A stretch of DNA of 64,000 nt from Methanogranum sp963676045 (GCA_963676045.1 OY780938.1:310001-374000), one strand, 5' to 3'; positions 34,422 through 43,876 are shown, numbered from the stretch's first letter. Translations and numbers: made by a program. Notes: generated from the letters alone by a model not told the origin.

Positions 34422-35549
34422 TTAAAGGATTTTTTTCTCTATTTCTTTTCTGATCTCTTTAAATGGATCCTTTAAACGATATCTTGTGGCCCTCGTATTC
34501 CCTTCTTTTTCCAATATGCCATAGGAGACCAATTGATTCAATTTAGAACGAACAGTTTGATCTTGAACCGTCGGGACCCAACTATTTGCATCAGCTACAG
34601 AAAAATTCCTGAATGATTTCGATCTTTTAGCTATTGTTTTCGTCACTTCATCCAGATCTTTCAATCTATCTTTCGCTTCGAATAACTTCACTGCCTCTTC
34701 ATACGATCTCAACAACGCTTCTGCCACATACATGATGAACGGAGTGTAATTCATCGTAGCATCGGTATATGCCAGCAATGTATAGTAGATCTCAGTCTCC
34801 TTCAATAATTCAAGATCGAACTTGCATAGTTTGGAATTCTTCAATCCGCGTTCTTGAAGCAAAATCTGAAGCAGGGTCCTTCCTGCACGTCCATTGCCAT
34901 CCGAGAACGGATGGATGCTTTCGAATTCATGGAAAAATAAAACCGATGTACATACCGGATCGAACGGCGAATATTCCAACCAGCTAAGCAACGAATTTAA
35001 TTCGGGCACAATATGTTTTGGCGGGCATGCGATGAAATATTCAAAACCATCCTCTCCTTTTACGCAGGCTTCATGCTCTCTCAATTCTCCTGGGATGACC
35101 TTCGGGTCCACTCCCATCATCAGTGTTTTATGCACTGAAACGATCGTTTCCAATGTCCAAGGTAGCTGAAAGGTATCTTTTACGATGAATGAATAGAGAT
35201 GGTTCAATATCTCCTGGGTAGGGCCGTTTCTGACCTCATTTCCATATTGACCTTCAGTGAATCTCTTCGTGATCCTTTTTACTTCTTCAAGCGGTAGGTT
35301 ATTCCCTTCAATCTTTACAGACCAATGGATATTCGTTGAATATGCATCTGTGACCAAACTCAAATAATCCCGATCACTGAGTATCATTTCATCTAGCCTT
35401 GAATCAAGGAAACGTATTCTATCCACCATTTCATGGTATTCTCTACTTAGCATCAGATCTGGTTTGAAAGGGTCCTTTTTCTTATGTTTGACCGGATATC
35501 CTTCAACAGTGTATTTCGAATAATCTATTTTTTTATTATTAATGGACAT
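34422..35549 (-). CDS. Fic-family protein with N-terminal inhibitory motif
   Basis: A 375-residue Fic protein that likely transfers AMP (or another nucleotide) to a hydroxyl side chain of a target protein. The complete active-site motif HPFSDGNGRAGR lies at 213-224. The inhibitory helix motif S-x-x-x-E-G lies at 77-82 (SVKIEG), placing it in the class with an N-terminal auto-inhibitory helix. A C-terminal winged-helix region (about 310-360: DQTVRSKLNQLVSYGILEKEG) follows. It stands alone, is AT-rich and lies between two clusters of the AGCTTAA repeat. A toxin-like or stress role is inferred. Confidence 0.9.
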   Translation of the reverse strand: MSINNKKIDYSKYTVEGYPVKHKKKDPFKPDLMLSREYHEMVDRIRFLDSRLDEMILSDRDYLSLVTDAYSTNIHWSVKIEGNNLPLEEVKRITKRFTEGQYGNEVRNGPTQEILNHLYSFIVKDTFQLPWTLETIVSVHKTLMMGVDPKVIPGELREHEACVKGEDGFEYFIACPPKHIVPELNSLLSWLEYSPFDPVCTSVLFFHEFESIHPFSDGNGRAGRTLLQILLQERGLKNSKLCKFDLELLKETEIYYTLLAYTDATMNYTPFIMYVAEALLRSYEEAVKLFEAKDRLKDLDEVTKTIAKRSKSFRNFSVADANSWVPTVQDQTVRSKLNQLVSYGILEKEGNTRATRYRLKDPFKEIRKEIEKKIL

Positions 35550-35755
35550 CGTTATTTTAAATTAAAGAATTAATAGTATATAATTATATGTTTATTGATA
35601 TGTTTAATTATATTAATTCAATATTGCTATATCAAATCCCATCGTTTGCATTCTTAAAATATGTATTAATTATGAGTTTGACACACGGTCTTGGAATCAA
35701 GATGTTAGGAAAAAGTGAATAAAGGGTTTATATTGAAAATAATGAATATTATTAA

Positions 35756-35776
35756 GATATCAGCTTAATTAATATC
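35756..35776. repeat. Isolated copy of the AGCTTAA repeat
   Basis: GATATCAGCTTAATTAATAT plus C. The ends GATAT / ATATC are inverted, so the unit is near-palindromic. It overlaps the stop codon of the protease gene by two bases and shares its core with the array at 33.4-34.3 kb. Confidence 0.6.
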
Positions 35777-36656
35777 AATCAATTATACGGAATCCTGATT
35801 CGTCGCCACGGACCTCGAATTTTACATGCCTGTCCTTCAATATCGCCATGATGGTCTTAGGGTGCACACCGAGCCCCACATTCATGAATTGGTTCTCTAC
35901 GACCCTCTGTCCGTTCGTTTCCACGGTAGGTTGGAAACCAAGGGGGAAATGGGCCGTCTGCACCTGCAATCCATAGAGGTTGCAATCTTTGTCGAATATC
36001 GGACCTCCGGACTGTCCTTTCAGACCAGGCGTGGATGTTTCCACATAGAGCAGATCGTAATCTCCGTCCTTGCTCTTGCCGTTCAATATGTTCCTGGTGT
36101 GTATCCCGTCATTGGGGAACAAAGGTAACGGCAGCACTCCCTTCTTTATGCGGAATGCATTCTGGGCCTCTGAGAATTCCGACTCCACGTGTGCGAACGG
36201 GAATCCCAGACGGCAAAGGCTCGTACCTGGGCGCATGGTCGCTGGGTCCCTGAACTTGGGGTAGTATTTGATCCATTGAGGGTTGAAAGGTTCCAGTCTT
36301 CCGACGGCTATGTCTATTTGACGGTTGACATATGCATCGACAAGCCTCACGCCGTCCCATGCCCACCAGAATGAATGGTTCGTAAGCCAATTCGGGTCCG
36401 TCCTTATGGAGCTCTCAGGGGAACCAGGGGCCCTCAGTTTGTTGTTGTTGATCGCATCGACTTCCTTGATCTTATTCTGATCCGCTTGGAATTTCACGAA
36501 TGAATCGAACATATGTGCTGCGGTAAGGATCCAGCCCTGGTCGTTCAGAACAATGAACGAACCGCAGCTGGCGTTTACTGTACCATCGACTGCCCTTGTT
36601 GATACGATGACAGGGCGGGTGAACATCGCTGCTTTTTCACAAGCATCTGCGAACAT
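35775..36656 (-). CDS. Trypsin-like serine protease
   Basis: A 293-residue S1-type protease domain with the full triad: H48 in LTAAHMF, D115 in QIDIAVG, and S216 in GQSGGPIFD. The oxyanion-hole Gly precedes the serine. No signal peptide is seen (the N-terminus is FADACEKAAMF), so it probably acts in the cytoplasm. Cytoplasmic trypsin-like proteases occur as effectors in prokaryotic defence and stress modules; here the only near neighbour is the Fic gene 226 bases away on the same strand. Composition is core-like in the body of the gene. It ends in TGA inside a repeat copy. Confidence 0.87.
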   Translation of the reverse strand: MFADACEKAAMFTRPVIVSTRAVDGTVNASCGSFIVLNDQGWILTAAHMFDSFVKFQADQNKIKEVDAINNNKLRAPGSPESSIRTDPNWLTNHSFWWAWDGVRLVDAYVNRQIDIAVGRLEPFNPQWIKYYPKFRDPATMRPGTSLCRLGFPFAHVESEFSEAQNAFRIKKGVLPLPLFPNDGIHTRNILNGKSKDGDYDLLYVETSTPGLKGQSGGPIFDKDCNLYGLQVQTAHFPLGFQPTVETNGQRVVENQFMNVGLGVHPKTIMAILKDRHVKFEVRGDESGFRIID

Positions 36657-36847
36657 ATCGGCGCTATGTAGATTTTACTATAAAATTGACTCCATATCGT
36701 GCCACCCTCTTATGGGACGATGATGGATGCGGTGTATGATGCACGGACAGTAGGAGAATAAGAAAGAGATATCGATGGCCATCAGGATGGTCCATTTCAG
36801 AAGTATATGTAAGATGTTTGTTTAAGGATAGGGGATGACCCCTAGTT

Positions 36848-37357
36848 TCACTGCTGATCGCTCAGTGCCTTCAATATCTCAGGAGAGTCAAGTATGGCAT
36901 TGCCGAGCGTTATGACGATCCTCTCATCATCCATCATCATATCGATGATGTTCTGGTCGACGAGAGCCATTCTTCCGATGTGGAGCACATATGCCTTTGC
37001 AAGGTCCATTGCGTACTTTGCCTTGAGCTCCATCGCAAGGTCTTCTTCCTCGCGGTCTAACTCTGAAAGGCTGGGCAGATAGAAATCCATGTAGAGGTGC
37101 GCGAGTTCCGATGGCAGGGATGCTATGTCGTAGAGATTGCCTGTCAGGTCGTTGCTGCCGTCTTTCAGATCCTCCACGATTGTCTTGTATCCCGCGACAT
37201 CATTCTTCAGGAATGTTATCATGTCGAGGTATTTCTCAGACTCTTCCCCTGTGGCCTGTGCTGCCATTTTTTCAAAGTAATCCATCTCAATAACTTTACG
37301 GCCGATCACGGCACGCATCAGTTTTACCTGTTCTTTGATTTCCATGTTCCCATCCAT
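36848..37357 (-). CDS. Helical hypothetical protein (169 aa)
   Basis: An unrecognised protein, almost entirely helical, rich in Met, Leu, Glu and Asp, with no membrane segment. The ATG at 37357 follows an AGGTGA Shine-Dalgarno at five bases; the open frame begins nine bases earlier with GTG. The GC content and codon use mark the beginning of the core-like half of the window. It is on the same strand as the Sel1 genes upstream but 148 bases away. Confidence 0.6.
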   Translation of the reverse strand: MDGNMEIKEQVKLMRAVIGRKVIEMDYFEKMAAQATGEESEKYLDMITFLKNDVAGYKTIVEDLKDGSNDLTGNLYDIASLPSELAHLYMDFYLPSLSELDREEEDLAMELKAKYAMDLAKAYVLHIGRMALVDQNIIDMMMDDERIVITLGNAILDSPEILKALSDQQ

Positions 37358-37505
37358 GATGTTCACCTATGCGGCGATGATATCGCCTGCCAATCTGTAT
37401 ATCTTTGTTAGCATATAGTTTTTTTCACAATATGCTGATTACTGGTACCATCATGTGTTCCACAGGCAAATCTATGCATGATTAGATTTGATTGGATGCA
37501 ACAGA

Positions 37506-38171
37506 TCAGTATTTCTTATCCCTTGGGACCCTTCTTACGGATTTCCCGCAGAATGGGCATTTGTTGATGGGCAGGTCGTTGCCGTTCTCATCTTCTCCGA
37601 TGAGCTGCGGTCCTTGGTATGTGTCCATGACCACGATCGTCTCTTCGATCATCGCATCGAACATGGGTTTGCAACATGCCGCCATGACATCGACATCTGA
37701 TATCTCCAGGTTTAGGATGGGTCTGCTCTTCAGGTCCTTGATCCTCTTCTCGGTGATCATCTCGTTGATCCTCTCGGCATCGATGTCCGCTCCCGGATAA
37801 TACGTGCTTGCCGCATAGGCTAGGAGTTTCACGGCCTCGTAAAGGTCCTTCTCGGTCCCGATGCCCTTCTCGTACATCAATGCGAGATGGTACATCGCGT
37901 TGGGGTCCAATGCGTGAGCGGCCTCGGAAAGGAGCGCATACGCCTTCTTCGGGTCGGTCTTGACACCGTCGCCTGTGATGTACATTATACCCAATTCGCG
38001 TTTAGCAGGAAGGAAATCCTGGTCGACGGCCTTTTGGAACCATTCAGCGGCCTTGGCGTAATCCACCGGATGCCCGTCCTCTCCGAGGCAGTAGGCTATC
38101 CCGAGCTTGTACTGCGATTCAGCATCGCCTTCGTTCGCATTCTTCAACAATGATCCTGATGCCATGTTCAT
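37506..38171 (-). CDS. Sel1-repeat protein with C-terminal zinc finger
   Basis: A 221-residue protein. The first 125 residues form about three Sel1-type TPR repeats (ESQYKLGIAYCLGEDG, PAKRELGIMYITGDGV, NAMYHLALMYEKGIGT). The C-terminal part ends in CPFCGKS, half of a zinc-binding site whose partner cysteines may be CC in MAACCKP (about 171). Sel1 repeats mediate protein contacts. Its start overlaps the stop of the larger Sel1 gene (ATGA), so both are made from one message. Confidence 0.8.
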   Translation of the reverse strand: MNMASGSLLKNANEGDAESQYKLGIAYCLGEDGHPVDYAKAAEWFQKAVDQDFLPAKRELGIMYITGDGVKTDPKKAYALLSEAAHALDPNAMYHLALMYEKGIGTEKDLYEAVKLLAYAASTYYPGADIDAERINEMITEKRIKDLKSRPILNLEISDVDVMAACCKPMFDAMIEETIVVMDTYQGPQLIGEDENGNDLPINKCPFCGKSVRRVPRDKKY

Positions 38172-39088
38172 TCCTCCTCTTCCTCATCATCCACGCTTTC
38201 GGGGTTCTTGAGCTTATCGAGGAGCATCTCCGCAGAGTAGCATCCGTTGTCCTTCGCGAGGTTCAGCCATTTCATTCCCTCTTCCTCGTTCTTCTCCACG
38301 CCGAAGCCGTCCATGTAGTAGCATCCGAGGCAGTACATGGATTCAGAATATCCTTCAAGTGCGGCCTTCATGAACCATTCGAAGGATCCCTTGGGGTCCT
38401 GCGGGAGGTCCTTCGATTCGTTGTAATACAGTATGCCGAGCCTGTCCATGGCATAGACGTCCCCTTTCTCGGCGGCCATCTTGTAATATTCAGCGGCCTT
38501 GGCCCTGTCGATCTCGGTACCGAGGCCGACCTCGTAGCAGCACGCGGTCTGATACATGGCGTTGACGCTGTCCTTGGCCGCGGCCTGCCTGTAGAGCTTG
38601 AATGCCTTGTTCTCATCCTTCTCAACGCCGAGACCTTCCTGGTATAGGTAGGCCAGCGAGTTCCTGGCCTCGGCGAATCCCTTGTTGGAGGAGTTCCTGA
38701 GCCATTTGGCGGCCTGTTCGTAATCCTGTTCCACGGATATGCCATCGAGATACATCACGCCGAGGTAGAACTGTGCCTCGGGGATACCTGCCTTGGAGGC
38801 CTTTTTCGAATATTCGAATGCCTTCTCCTCGGTCATCCCGGTGTAATCCTCTGTGAACAGCATCTTGACCAACAGGGTCATGGCATCCACGTGTCCAGCC
38901 TCAGCGGCCTTCTCGAGGTACTCGTATCCTTTTTCGACGTCCTGTTCGATCTCCCAACCATAGAGATAGGACATCCCCAATGCATATTGTCCGTCCATGT
39001 TACCTTCGGCTGCAAGGGCCATTATCTCATCGATATCGGCCTCCGTGTTGCCGTCCTCGGTCTCGAGCACGAATTTTTTCTCAGGCAT
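38168..39088 (-). CDS. Sel1-repeat protein (306 aa)
   Basis: About seven consecutive Sel1-type repeats fill residues 28-295, each with the A-x-x-x-L-G-x-x-Y-x-x-G pattern (for example GQYALGMSYLYGWE, AQFYLGVMYLDGIS, ARNSLAYLYQEGLG, AMYQTACCYEVGLG). It has no signal peptide or membrane segment. The acidic tail is DDEEEEE. It is probably a scaffold for protein interactions; partners are unknown. It is transcribed ahead of, and overlaps by four bases, the shorter Sel1 protein gene. Confidence 0.85.
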   Translation of the reverse strand: MPEKKFVLETEDGNTEADIDEIMALAAEGNMDGQYALGMSYLYGWEIEQDVEKGYEYLEKAAEAGHVDAMTLLVKMLFTEDYTGMTEEKAFEYSKKASKAGIPEAQFYLGVMYLDGISVEQDYEQAAKWLRNSSNKGFAEARNSLAYLYQEGLGVEKDENKAFKLYRQAAAKDSVNAMYQTACCYEVGLGTEIDRAKAAEYYKMAAEKGDVYAMDRLGILYYNESKDLPQDPKGSFEWFMKAALEGYSESMYCLGCYYMDGFGVEKNEEEGMKWLNLAKDNGCYSAEMLLDKLKNPESVDDEEEEE

Positions 39089-39172
39089 GGACGAGGGGAT
39101 TCATTATGTGTATTTATTATTGGAGATTGGGAGCACTATTCGTAAAACATGCAGGCATCGTCGGCGAATGCC

Positions 39173-39862
39173 TCAGACGTTCTTTTTCAATTCTGTCAGG
39201 AAACGTTCGCATTCCTTCCTGCCAGGATAGTCCCTTTCCATCGTCTTGAAATCGCGGTCATGGGAACGTTGGAATGGACGGTATCCCTGCCTCAGATGCA
39301 GGGTCTCATGGAAAACGACGTAGTCCAGGACGTTCTCTGGTACCTTGGGGTCGTCGAGCGCGCAGGATACCGCTACGGTGCGCACGAGGGGGGAGCAGTA
39401 TCCGACCTTGCGGTAATTCGGCCTGTCCGTCCAGGTATAATACGAATTATCGATGTCGGAGGGGGAGACCAATCCCGAGTCCAACAGTCTCTGGACGGAG
39501 TCCATGAGGTCATAGTGGTCTCCGACGTGCGCCCGCGAGAGGTTCTTGCTCCTCTGGACGAACAGTTTGCGCTTGCTCTTTATGAATTGGTCGCTGGTGA
39601 TCCATTCCATGTATGCGGGCATCTCCGGGGCCTTCTTACCGTTGGCCACCTGGATGACGGCCTCGGTGAATTCCAATATCGCCTCGTCGGGTGCATCCGT
39701 GAGATAATCGGATATGGAGATGTCCAACGAGTTGAATCTCACCTGCCAGGATGCGGAAAGGTCCCTCGTGGATTTGAAATGGGCCTGGAATCCGTTGTAT
39801 CTGTGCCTCTTCGCCAGGGGCATGAGGAGCTGGGTGAGCTCCTCGTCATTTCTTTGCCGCAT
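39173..39862 (-). CDS. SprT-like zinc metallopeptidase
   Basis: A 229-residue protein with the zinc-binding site HETLH (185-189) in the phrase VVFHETLHLRQGY, and a further His in RSHDRDF (about 201). This is the layout of SprT/YgjP-like metallopeptidases. An N-terminal 60-residue strand-rich region (DISISDYLTDAP) precedes the helical core. It likely cleaves proteins, possibly in DNA-protein crosslink repair as in the SprT family, but that is inference. It overlaps the 3' end of the YgiQ gene by 17 bases and is probably in the same transcript. Confidence 0.72.
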   Translation of the reverse strand: MRQRNDEELTQLLMPLAKRHRYNGFQAHFKSTRDLSASWQVRFNSLDISISDYLTDAPDEAILEFTEAVIQVANGKKAPEMPAYMEWITSDQFIKSKRKLFVQRSKNLSRAHVGDHYDLMDSVQRLLDSGLVSPSDIDNSYYTWTDRPNYRKVGYCSPLVRTVAVSCALDDPKVPENVLDYVVFHETLHLRQGYRPFQRSHDRDFKTMERDYPGRKECERFLTELKKNV

Positions 39863-41564
39863 TCTTCCTCCCCGCGGGATTCAGTATGACGTCCTTCTGC
39901 CTCTGTTTCATCTGCATCGAGTGCTCCGATCTGATGTCGCATGTGTCGTTGATGTCCCTGTGGGCGTAGTACATCATGGTCGACAGGGTGGAAGGCGTCG
40001 GGGTGAATATCTGCACTTGTTCTGGATTCGTCCTCAGTTCCTCGTGGACGAAGACGTTGAGGTCCTCCATGTCGTTCATGGAGCATCCGGGGTGTGCCGC
40101 CATCAAGTAGTAGGTGAGGAATTGCTCCTTCCCCATCCTCTCGTTGGCATCGTCGAACATGTCCTTGAAGTCCAGAAGGACGTTGCAATCGGGTTTCCCC
40201 ATCAGGTCCAGGACGTTCTTCGACGTGTGCTCCGGTGCGATCTTCATCTGTCCGGATATGTGGTCCCTGACCACGCAATCCAGGTATCTGTTCCCGGAGA
40301 CCCTGTCGTGGACGATCATGTCGTATCTTATCCCGGAGGTCACGAAGACCTTCTTCACACCGGGTATGGAGGACACCTTCTCCAGCAGGTCGATCTGCTT
40401 CTTATGGTTGAGAGGAAGGTTGGGGCAAGGTTTGGGGTATATGCATTTCCTGTCCTTGCATCCGCCGTGCGTCGCCTTCTTGCTGCATTCGATGCCGTAC
40501 ATGTTCGCGGTCGGCCCTCCGAGATCGTATATTATCCCGTTGAAGTCCTTCGAGGACGCGATCCTGTTGGCCTCCTTGACGATGGACCCCTCAGTCCTGG
40601 AGACGACGGTCCGGCCTTGATGCATGGTTATCGCACAGAAGGAGCATTCGCCGTAGCATCCTCTGTGTGTCGTTATGGAATTCTTTATCGTGTCCATGGC
40701 CTTCACATGCCCTTGCATCGCATAGTACGGATGCACGGCGTTCTCGTAATCGGACGAGTACACCCCGTCCAATTCCTCCGGACTCAGATTCCTCTGGGGA
40801 GGATTCTGAACAAGGTATCTGTTGGCGTGTTGCTGCACGAGCCCCTTGGCGTTGGCGGGGTCGCAGTTCTCGTAGAATGTCCTGAACATCGTCACGAAGT
40901 CGTGGTTCCAATCCACCTTCATGCTCACCCTTTCGTATGATGGGAGCTCCAGGTATCCTTTGGGCTTATCCGAGGACATGTAGCATATCCCCCTGATGTC
41001 CTTCCAGTCCTTTCCGTCGCGGATCGCTTGGGCCAATTGGAGATTGGACAGTTCCGCCATTCCGTACGTTATGATGTCCGCCTTCGAATCCAGGAGTATG
41101 GACCTCCTGACGGAATCGGACCACACGTCGTAGTGGGCTATCCTCCTCAGGCTCGCCTCTATGCCGCCTAGCACGATGGGCTTTCCCTTGCAATGCTTCT
41201 TTATCAGATTGGTGTAGGCGATGCAGGCCCTGTCGGGACGTCTGTTGTTCTCTCCGCCTGGAGTGAAATCGTCGTCCTTCCTGAATTTGTTCGTGGGGGT
41301 GTAGTTGGCCACCATCGAGTCGACGCATCCGGCAGTGACGGACCAGAAGAGGTCAGGTTGACCGAGACGCGAGATATCGATGCCAGAGGAGGTATCTGGC
41401 TGGCATATGATGCCTACTTTGAATCCGTGGTCGATGAGGTAGTGACCGATGACGGCGGCTCCGTTGTATGACGAATCGATGTACGTGTCGCCGGAGACTA
41501 TTATGATATCCAGGGAATTCCAGCCCCTATCTTTGACCTCTTTTGCGGTAGTTGGTATGAACAT
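39846..41564 (-). CDS. YgiQ-family radical SAM protein
   Basis: A 572-residue YgiQ protein with a B12-binding-like N-terminal domain (WNSLDIIIVSGDTYIDSSYNG) and a radical SAM domain. The cluster-binding cysteines are C303, C307 and C310 in HRGCYGECSFCA. Further conserved phrases are KHCKGKPIVLGGIEASLRR and KIAPEHTSKNVLDLMGKP. The reaction is unknown; the family is widespread in anaerobes. The length is normal (about 570-650). It heads a minus-strand run that continues into the SprT-like gene with a 17-base overlap. The GNAT and pyridoxamine kinase genes lie just upstream on the same strand. Confidence 0.93.
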   Translation of the reverse strand: MFIPTTAKEVKDRGWNSLDIIIVSGDTYIDSSYNGAAVIGHYLIDHGFKVGIICQPDTSSGIDISRLGQPDLFWSVTAGCVDSMVANYTPTNKFRKDDDFTPGGENNRRPDRACIAYTNLIKKHCKGKPIVLGGIEASLRRIAHYDVWSDSVRRSILLDSKADIITYGMAELSNLQLAQAIRDGKDWKDIRGICYMSSDKPKGYLELPSYERVSMKVDWNHDFVTMFRTFYENCDPANAKGLVQQHANRYLVQNPPQRNLSPEELDGVYSSDYENAVHPYYAMQGHVKAMDTIKNSITTHRGCYGECSFCAITMHQGRTVVSRTEGSIVKEANRIASSKDFNGIIYDLGGPTANMYGIECSKKATHGGCKDRKCIYPKPCPNLPLNHKKQIDLLEKVSSIPGVKKVFVTSGIRYDMIVHDRVSGNRYLDCVVRDHISGQMKIAPEHTSKNVLDLMGKPDCNVLLDFKDMFDDANERMGKEQFLTYYLMAAHPGCSMNDMEDLNVFVHEELRTNPEQVQIFTPTPSTLSTMMYYAHRDINDTCDIRSEHSMQMKQRQKDVILNPAGRKNAAKK

Positions 41565-41572
41565 CGGATCCC

Positions 41573-42058
41573 TCAGTATTTGTATTCGTAGATATGGTCA
41601 TCCATGATGAAACCATCGCCGATGTCCTTCTTGACATCCTTCTCTATCGTGAAACCGTTCCTCTCGTATGCTTTGCATGCCAGTGCGTTGTTGACATTAA
41701 CAGTGAGATAGGCCCGCCTCATGCCAAGGCTCTTCCCGAGATCCAGTATATCCTCGATCGCTTCCGATCCAAGCCCCTTCCCTCTTTCATCCTTGTATAT
41801 GTAGATCTTGCTTATGAAAAGCGAATCACCTTCCGGATGCACGGCGAAATAGCCTATCTTTCTGTCGCCATCGAATATGAAGCCGTATTGATATCCCGAG
41901 TCCATCTGTTCGAGTATCTTCCTTTCCGTTTGGAATCTCATCAGCATGTATTCCGTCTGTTCCTGGCCTATTATACTTTTGAAATATTCGTGCCAGATCT
42001 CGTTTGCCATCTTGGAGATCTCCCTTGCCTCGGCCTTATTGGCGAATGATAGGGACAT
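41573..42058 (-). CDS. GNAT acetyltransferase
   Basis: A 161-residue GNAT-fold enzyme transferring an acetyl group from acetyl-CoA to an amine. Motif A is visible as LFISKIYIYKDERGKGLGSEAI (about 85-106, abridged), with the Q/R-x-x-G-x-G/A core RGKGLG. Later LTVNVNNALACKAYERNGF is motif B. The substrate is unknown. The gene lies between pyridoxamine kinase (one base apart) and ygiQ (eight bases apart), so it is part of the same operon. Confidence 0.9.
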   Translation of the reverse strand: MSLSFANKAEAREISKMANEIWHEYFKSIIGQEQTEYMLMRFQTERKILEQMDSGYQYGFIFDGDRKIGYFAVHPEGDSLFISKIYIYKDERGKGLGSEAIEDILDLGKSLGMRRAYLTVNVNNALACKAYERNGFTIEKDVKKDIGDGFIMDDHIYEYKY

Positions 42059-42059
42059 G

Positions 42060-42905
42060 TCAAAGACCCATGTCCTTCAGCAGTTTGGGTATGCCCATCT
42101 CGAAGTTCACACCGAATCTTATGTCAGTGCCGGCATTCCTCGTCCTGACGATGCTCTCGGCGGTGAAATCGACCGCCAGTTCATTCGCCCTTTTGAGGCT
42201 CAGGCCGTTAACCAGAGAGGAGACAACGACGGAGCCGAAGACATCGCCCGTGCCGTGATAGTATCCAGGGATTATATCGTGAAATGCGTAGTCGATCTTC
42301 CCCGTTGCTACATCGTATGCCGCCGCTCCGAGATTCTTCTCGTCGAAGAACACGCCTGTCAGCACGACCCTCTTCGCGCCAAGGTCCCCCAGGCGTTTCA
42401 AGAGGTCCTCTATCCATTCCGTGGTATATGGGCCGGGGATGTATTCCTTGCCAACCATGAGGCATGCCTCGGTGATGTTCGGCAGTATCACATCCGCCTT
42501 ATGGCATAGTTTCTTCATGCCCTGCGGGAAGTTCTTGGGGAATATCTTGTAGAGTTCCCCGTTATCGGCCATGACGGGGTCCACGACTATCAGCGTGTTT
42601 CTGCTCTTCAGCTCGTCGAATATCTCCGATACTATGTCTATCTGCTCGAAAGAGCCAAGGAAGCCCGTGTATATCGAATCGAACTGAAGGCCGAGTGTCT
42701 TCCAATGTTTGACTATCGGCCTCATGTCCTCTGTGAGGTCGCGGTATGTGAATCCTGTGAATCCGCCAGTATGTGTGGACAGAACCGCTGTCGGCATGAC
42801 CGCGCATTCTAAGCCAGTAGCGGATATTATGGGCAACGCCACCGTCAATGAGCATCTTCCGAAGCAGGAGATGTCATGTATCGCGAGGACACGTTTCTGA
42901 TGCAT
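42060..42905 (-). CDS. Pyridoxamine/pyridoxal kinase
   Basis: A 281-residue PfkB-like kinase phosphorylating pyridoxal or pyridoxamine in vitamin B6 salvage. The N-terminus AIHDISCFGRCSLTVALP and LSTHTGGFTGFTYRDL are signatures of the pyridoxamine kinase subfamily common in gut bacteria. The catalytic anion-hole motif is GTGDVFGS (about 237-244). The similarity to bacterial enzymes suggests transfer from bacteria, but codon use is now like its neighbours. It is the first gene of the minus-strand operon with the GNAT and YgiQ genes, divergent from the DUF3784 gene. Confidence 0.9.
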   Translation of the reverse strand: MHQKRVLAIHDISCFGRCSLTVALPIISATGLECAVMPTAVLSTHTGGFTGFTYRDLTEDMRPIVKHWKTLGLQFDSIYTGFLGSFEQIDIVSEIFDELKSRNTLIVVDPVMADNGELYKIFPKNFPQGMKKLCHKADVILPNITEACLMVGKEYIPGPYTTEWIEDLLKRLGDLGAKRVVLTGVFFDEKNLGAAAYDVATGKIDYAFHDIIPGYYHGTGDVFGSVVVSSLVNGLSLKRANELAVDFTAESIVRTRNAGTDIRFGVNFEMGIPKLLKDMGL

Positions 42906-42976
42906 GAAATGGGATTATGTGTTCAGGATAATAAATTTGTCCATAGATTGTTAAATGTGGAAATGCATTCGTGCGC

Positions 42977-43846
42977 ATGGATAAGGACACGCGCCTATAC
43001 GCATCATTGTTGGCGGTCTCAACGATCTTGCCGCTGATATCCTTGTTGTTGAACAAAGGCAATCTCACATCAGGTCTTTCGATATGGATCGGCGTCATAA
43101 TGGTGCTCATATTCGTGCCTTTGATACTCATGGGCGTGTACATGGCGGTCACAGGCAAGGGCCAATCGCTCATATCTGGATACAATATGATGTCGAAGGA
43201 TCAGAGGTCCCTTTTCAAAGGCAAAGAACTCGCCAAGGCAGTCGGATGGGTCGTTCTGATAATATGCGTGCCCATCTTGATAGGCATGATAGCGATGTTC
43301 TTCTTCGTAGATTACATCACTATGTTCCTATCCATCGTCCTGGGCCTCATACTGATCGTGGTCATGTTGATCTACATGAACACCGGAGGAAGGTATCTCA
43401 AGGACCCGAATGTGAAACCGAGGTCTTCGATATCGAAGAAGGGCAAGATCGGGATATGCGTTGCAGTGGTGATAATAGCCATCGTCTCGATATGCGGGAT
43501 ATACATGCTCACGCAATATGGTTCCGTGAATGCCAGCCTCGACGAGGATAGCCTCCACGTGGACGCACCCATGCTGGATGAGAACATATCATACACGGAC
43601 ATAGATTACATAGAATTGACCGAGGATCTGGATCTGGGCTATCGCGCATCGGGATTCGCAGGCTCCCATGTGCTATCTGGGTTATATCATAACGACCTAT
43701 ACGGGGATTACCATCTCGGAGTGTACAAATCCGTGAATATCTACATCGTCGTGCATCATGGAGGGGACGTCTTGGTATTCAACTGCGATTCCACCGAGGA
43801 CACTGCAGCTTTCTATGTTGAGCTGTTCAACAAGGTACCCGCGTGA
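42977..43846 (+). CDS. DUF3784-like membrane protein with C-terminal soluble domain
   Basis: A 289-residue membrane protein. Segments are visible at about 10-28, 36-60, 85-110, 112-138 and 155-178. The loop GKGQSLISGYNMMSKDQRS is the DUF3784 signature. A strand-rich C-terminal domain of 110 residues (YTDIDYIELTEDLDL, YKSVNIYIVVHHGGD) resembles a bacterial PH-like domain and probably faces outward. Function is unknown. I use the ATG at 42977; a GTG lies six bases before it. Confidence 0.75.
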   Translation: MDKDTRLYASLLAVSTILPLISLLLNKGNLTSGLSIWIGVIMVLIFVPLILMGVYMAVTGKGQSLISGYNMMSKDQRSLFKGKELAKAVGWVVLIICVPILIGMIAMFFFVDYITMFLSIVLGLILIVVMLIYMNTGGRYLKDPNVKPRSSISKKGKIGICVAVVIIAIVSICGIYMLTQYGSVNASLDEDSLHVDAPMLDENISYTDIDYIELTEDLDLGYRASGFAGSHVLSGLYHNDLYGDYHLGVYKSVNIYIVVHHGGDVLVFNCDSTEDTAAFYVELFNKVPA

Positions 43847-43876
43847 TATTTATCATCGTAGGACATAGGTCGTGTT

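Noticed and set aside
36109..36390. Open frames opposite or inside the protease, Sel1, YgiQ and helicase genes
   Set aside because: They are shadows of GC-rich genes, with arginine- and proline-rich translations and no ribosome sites.
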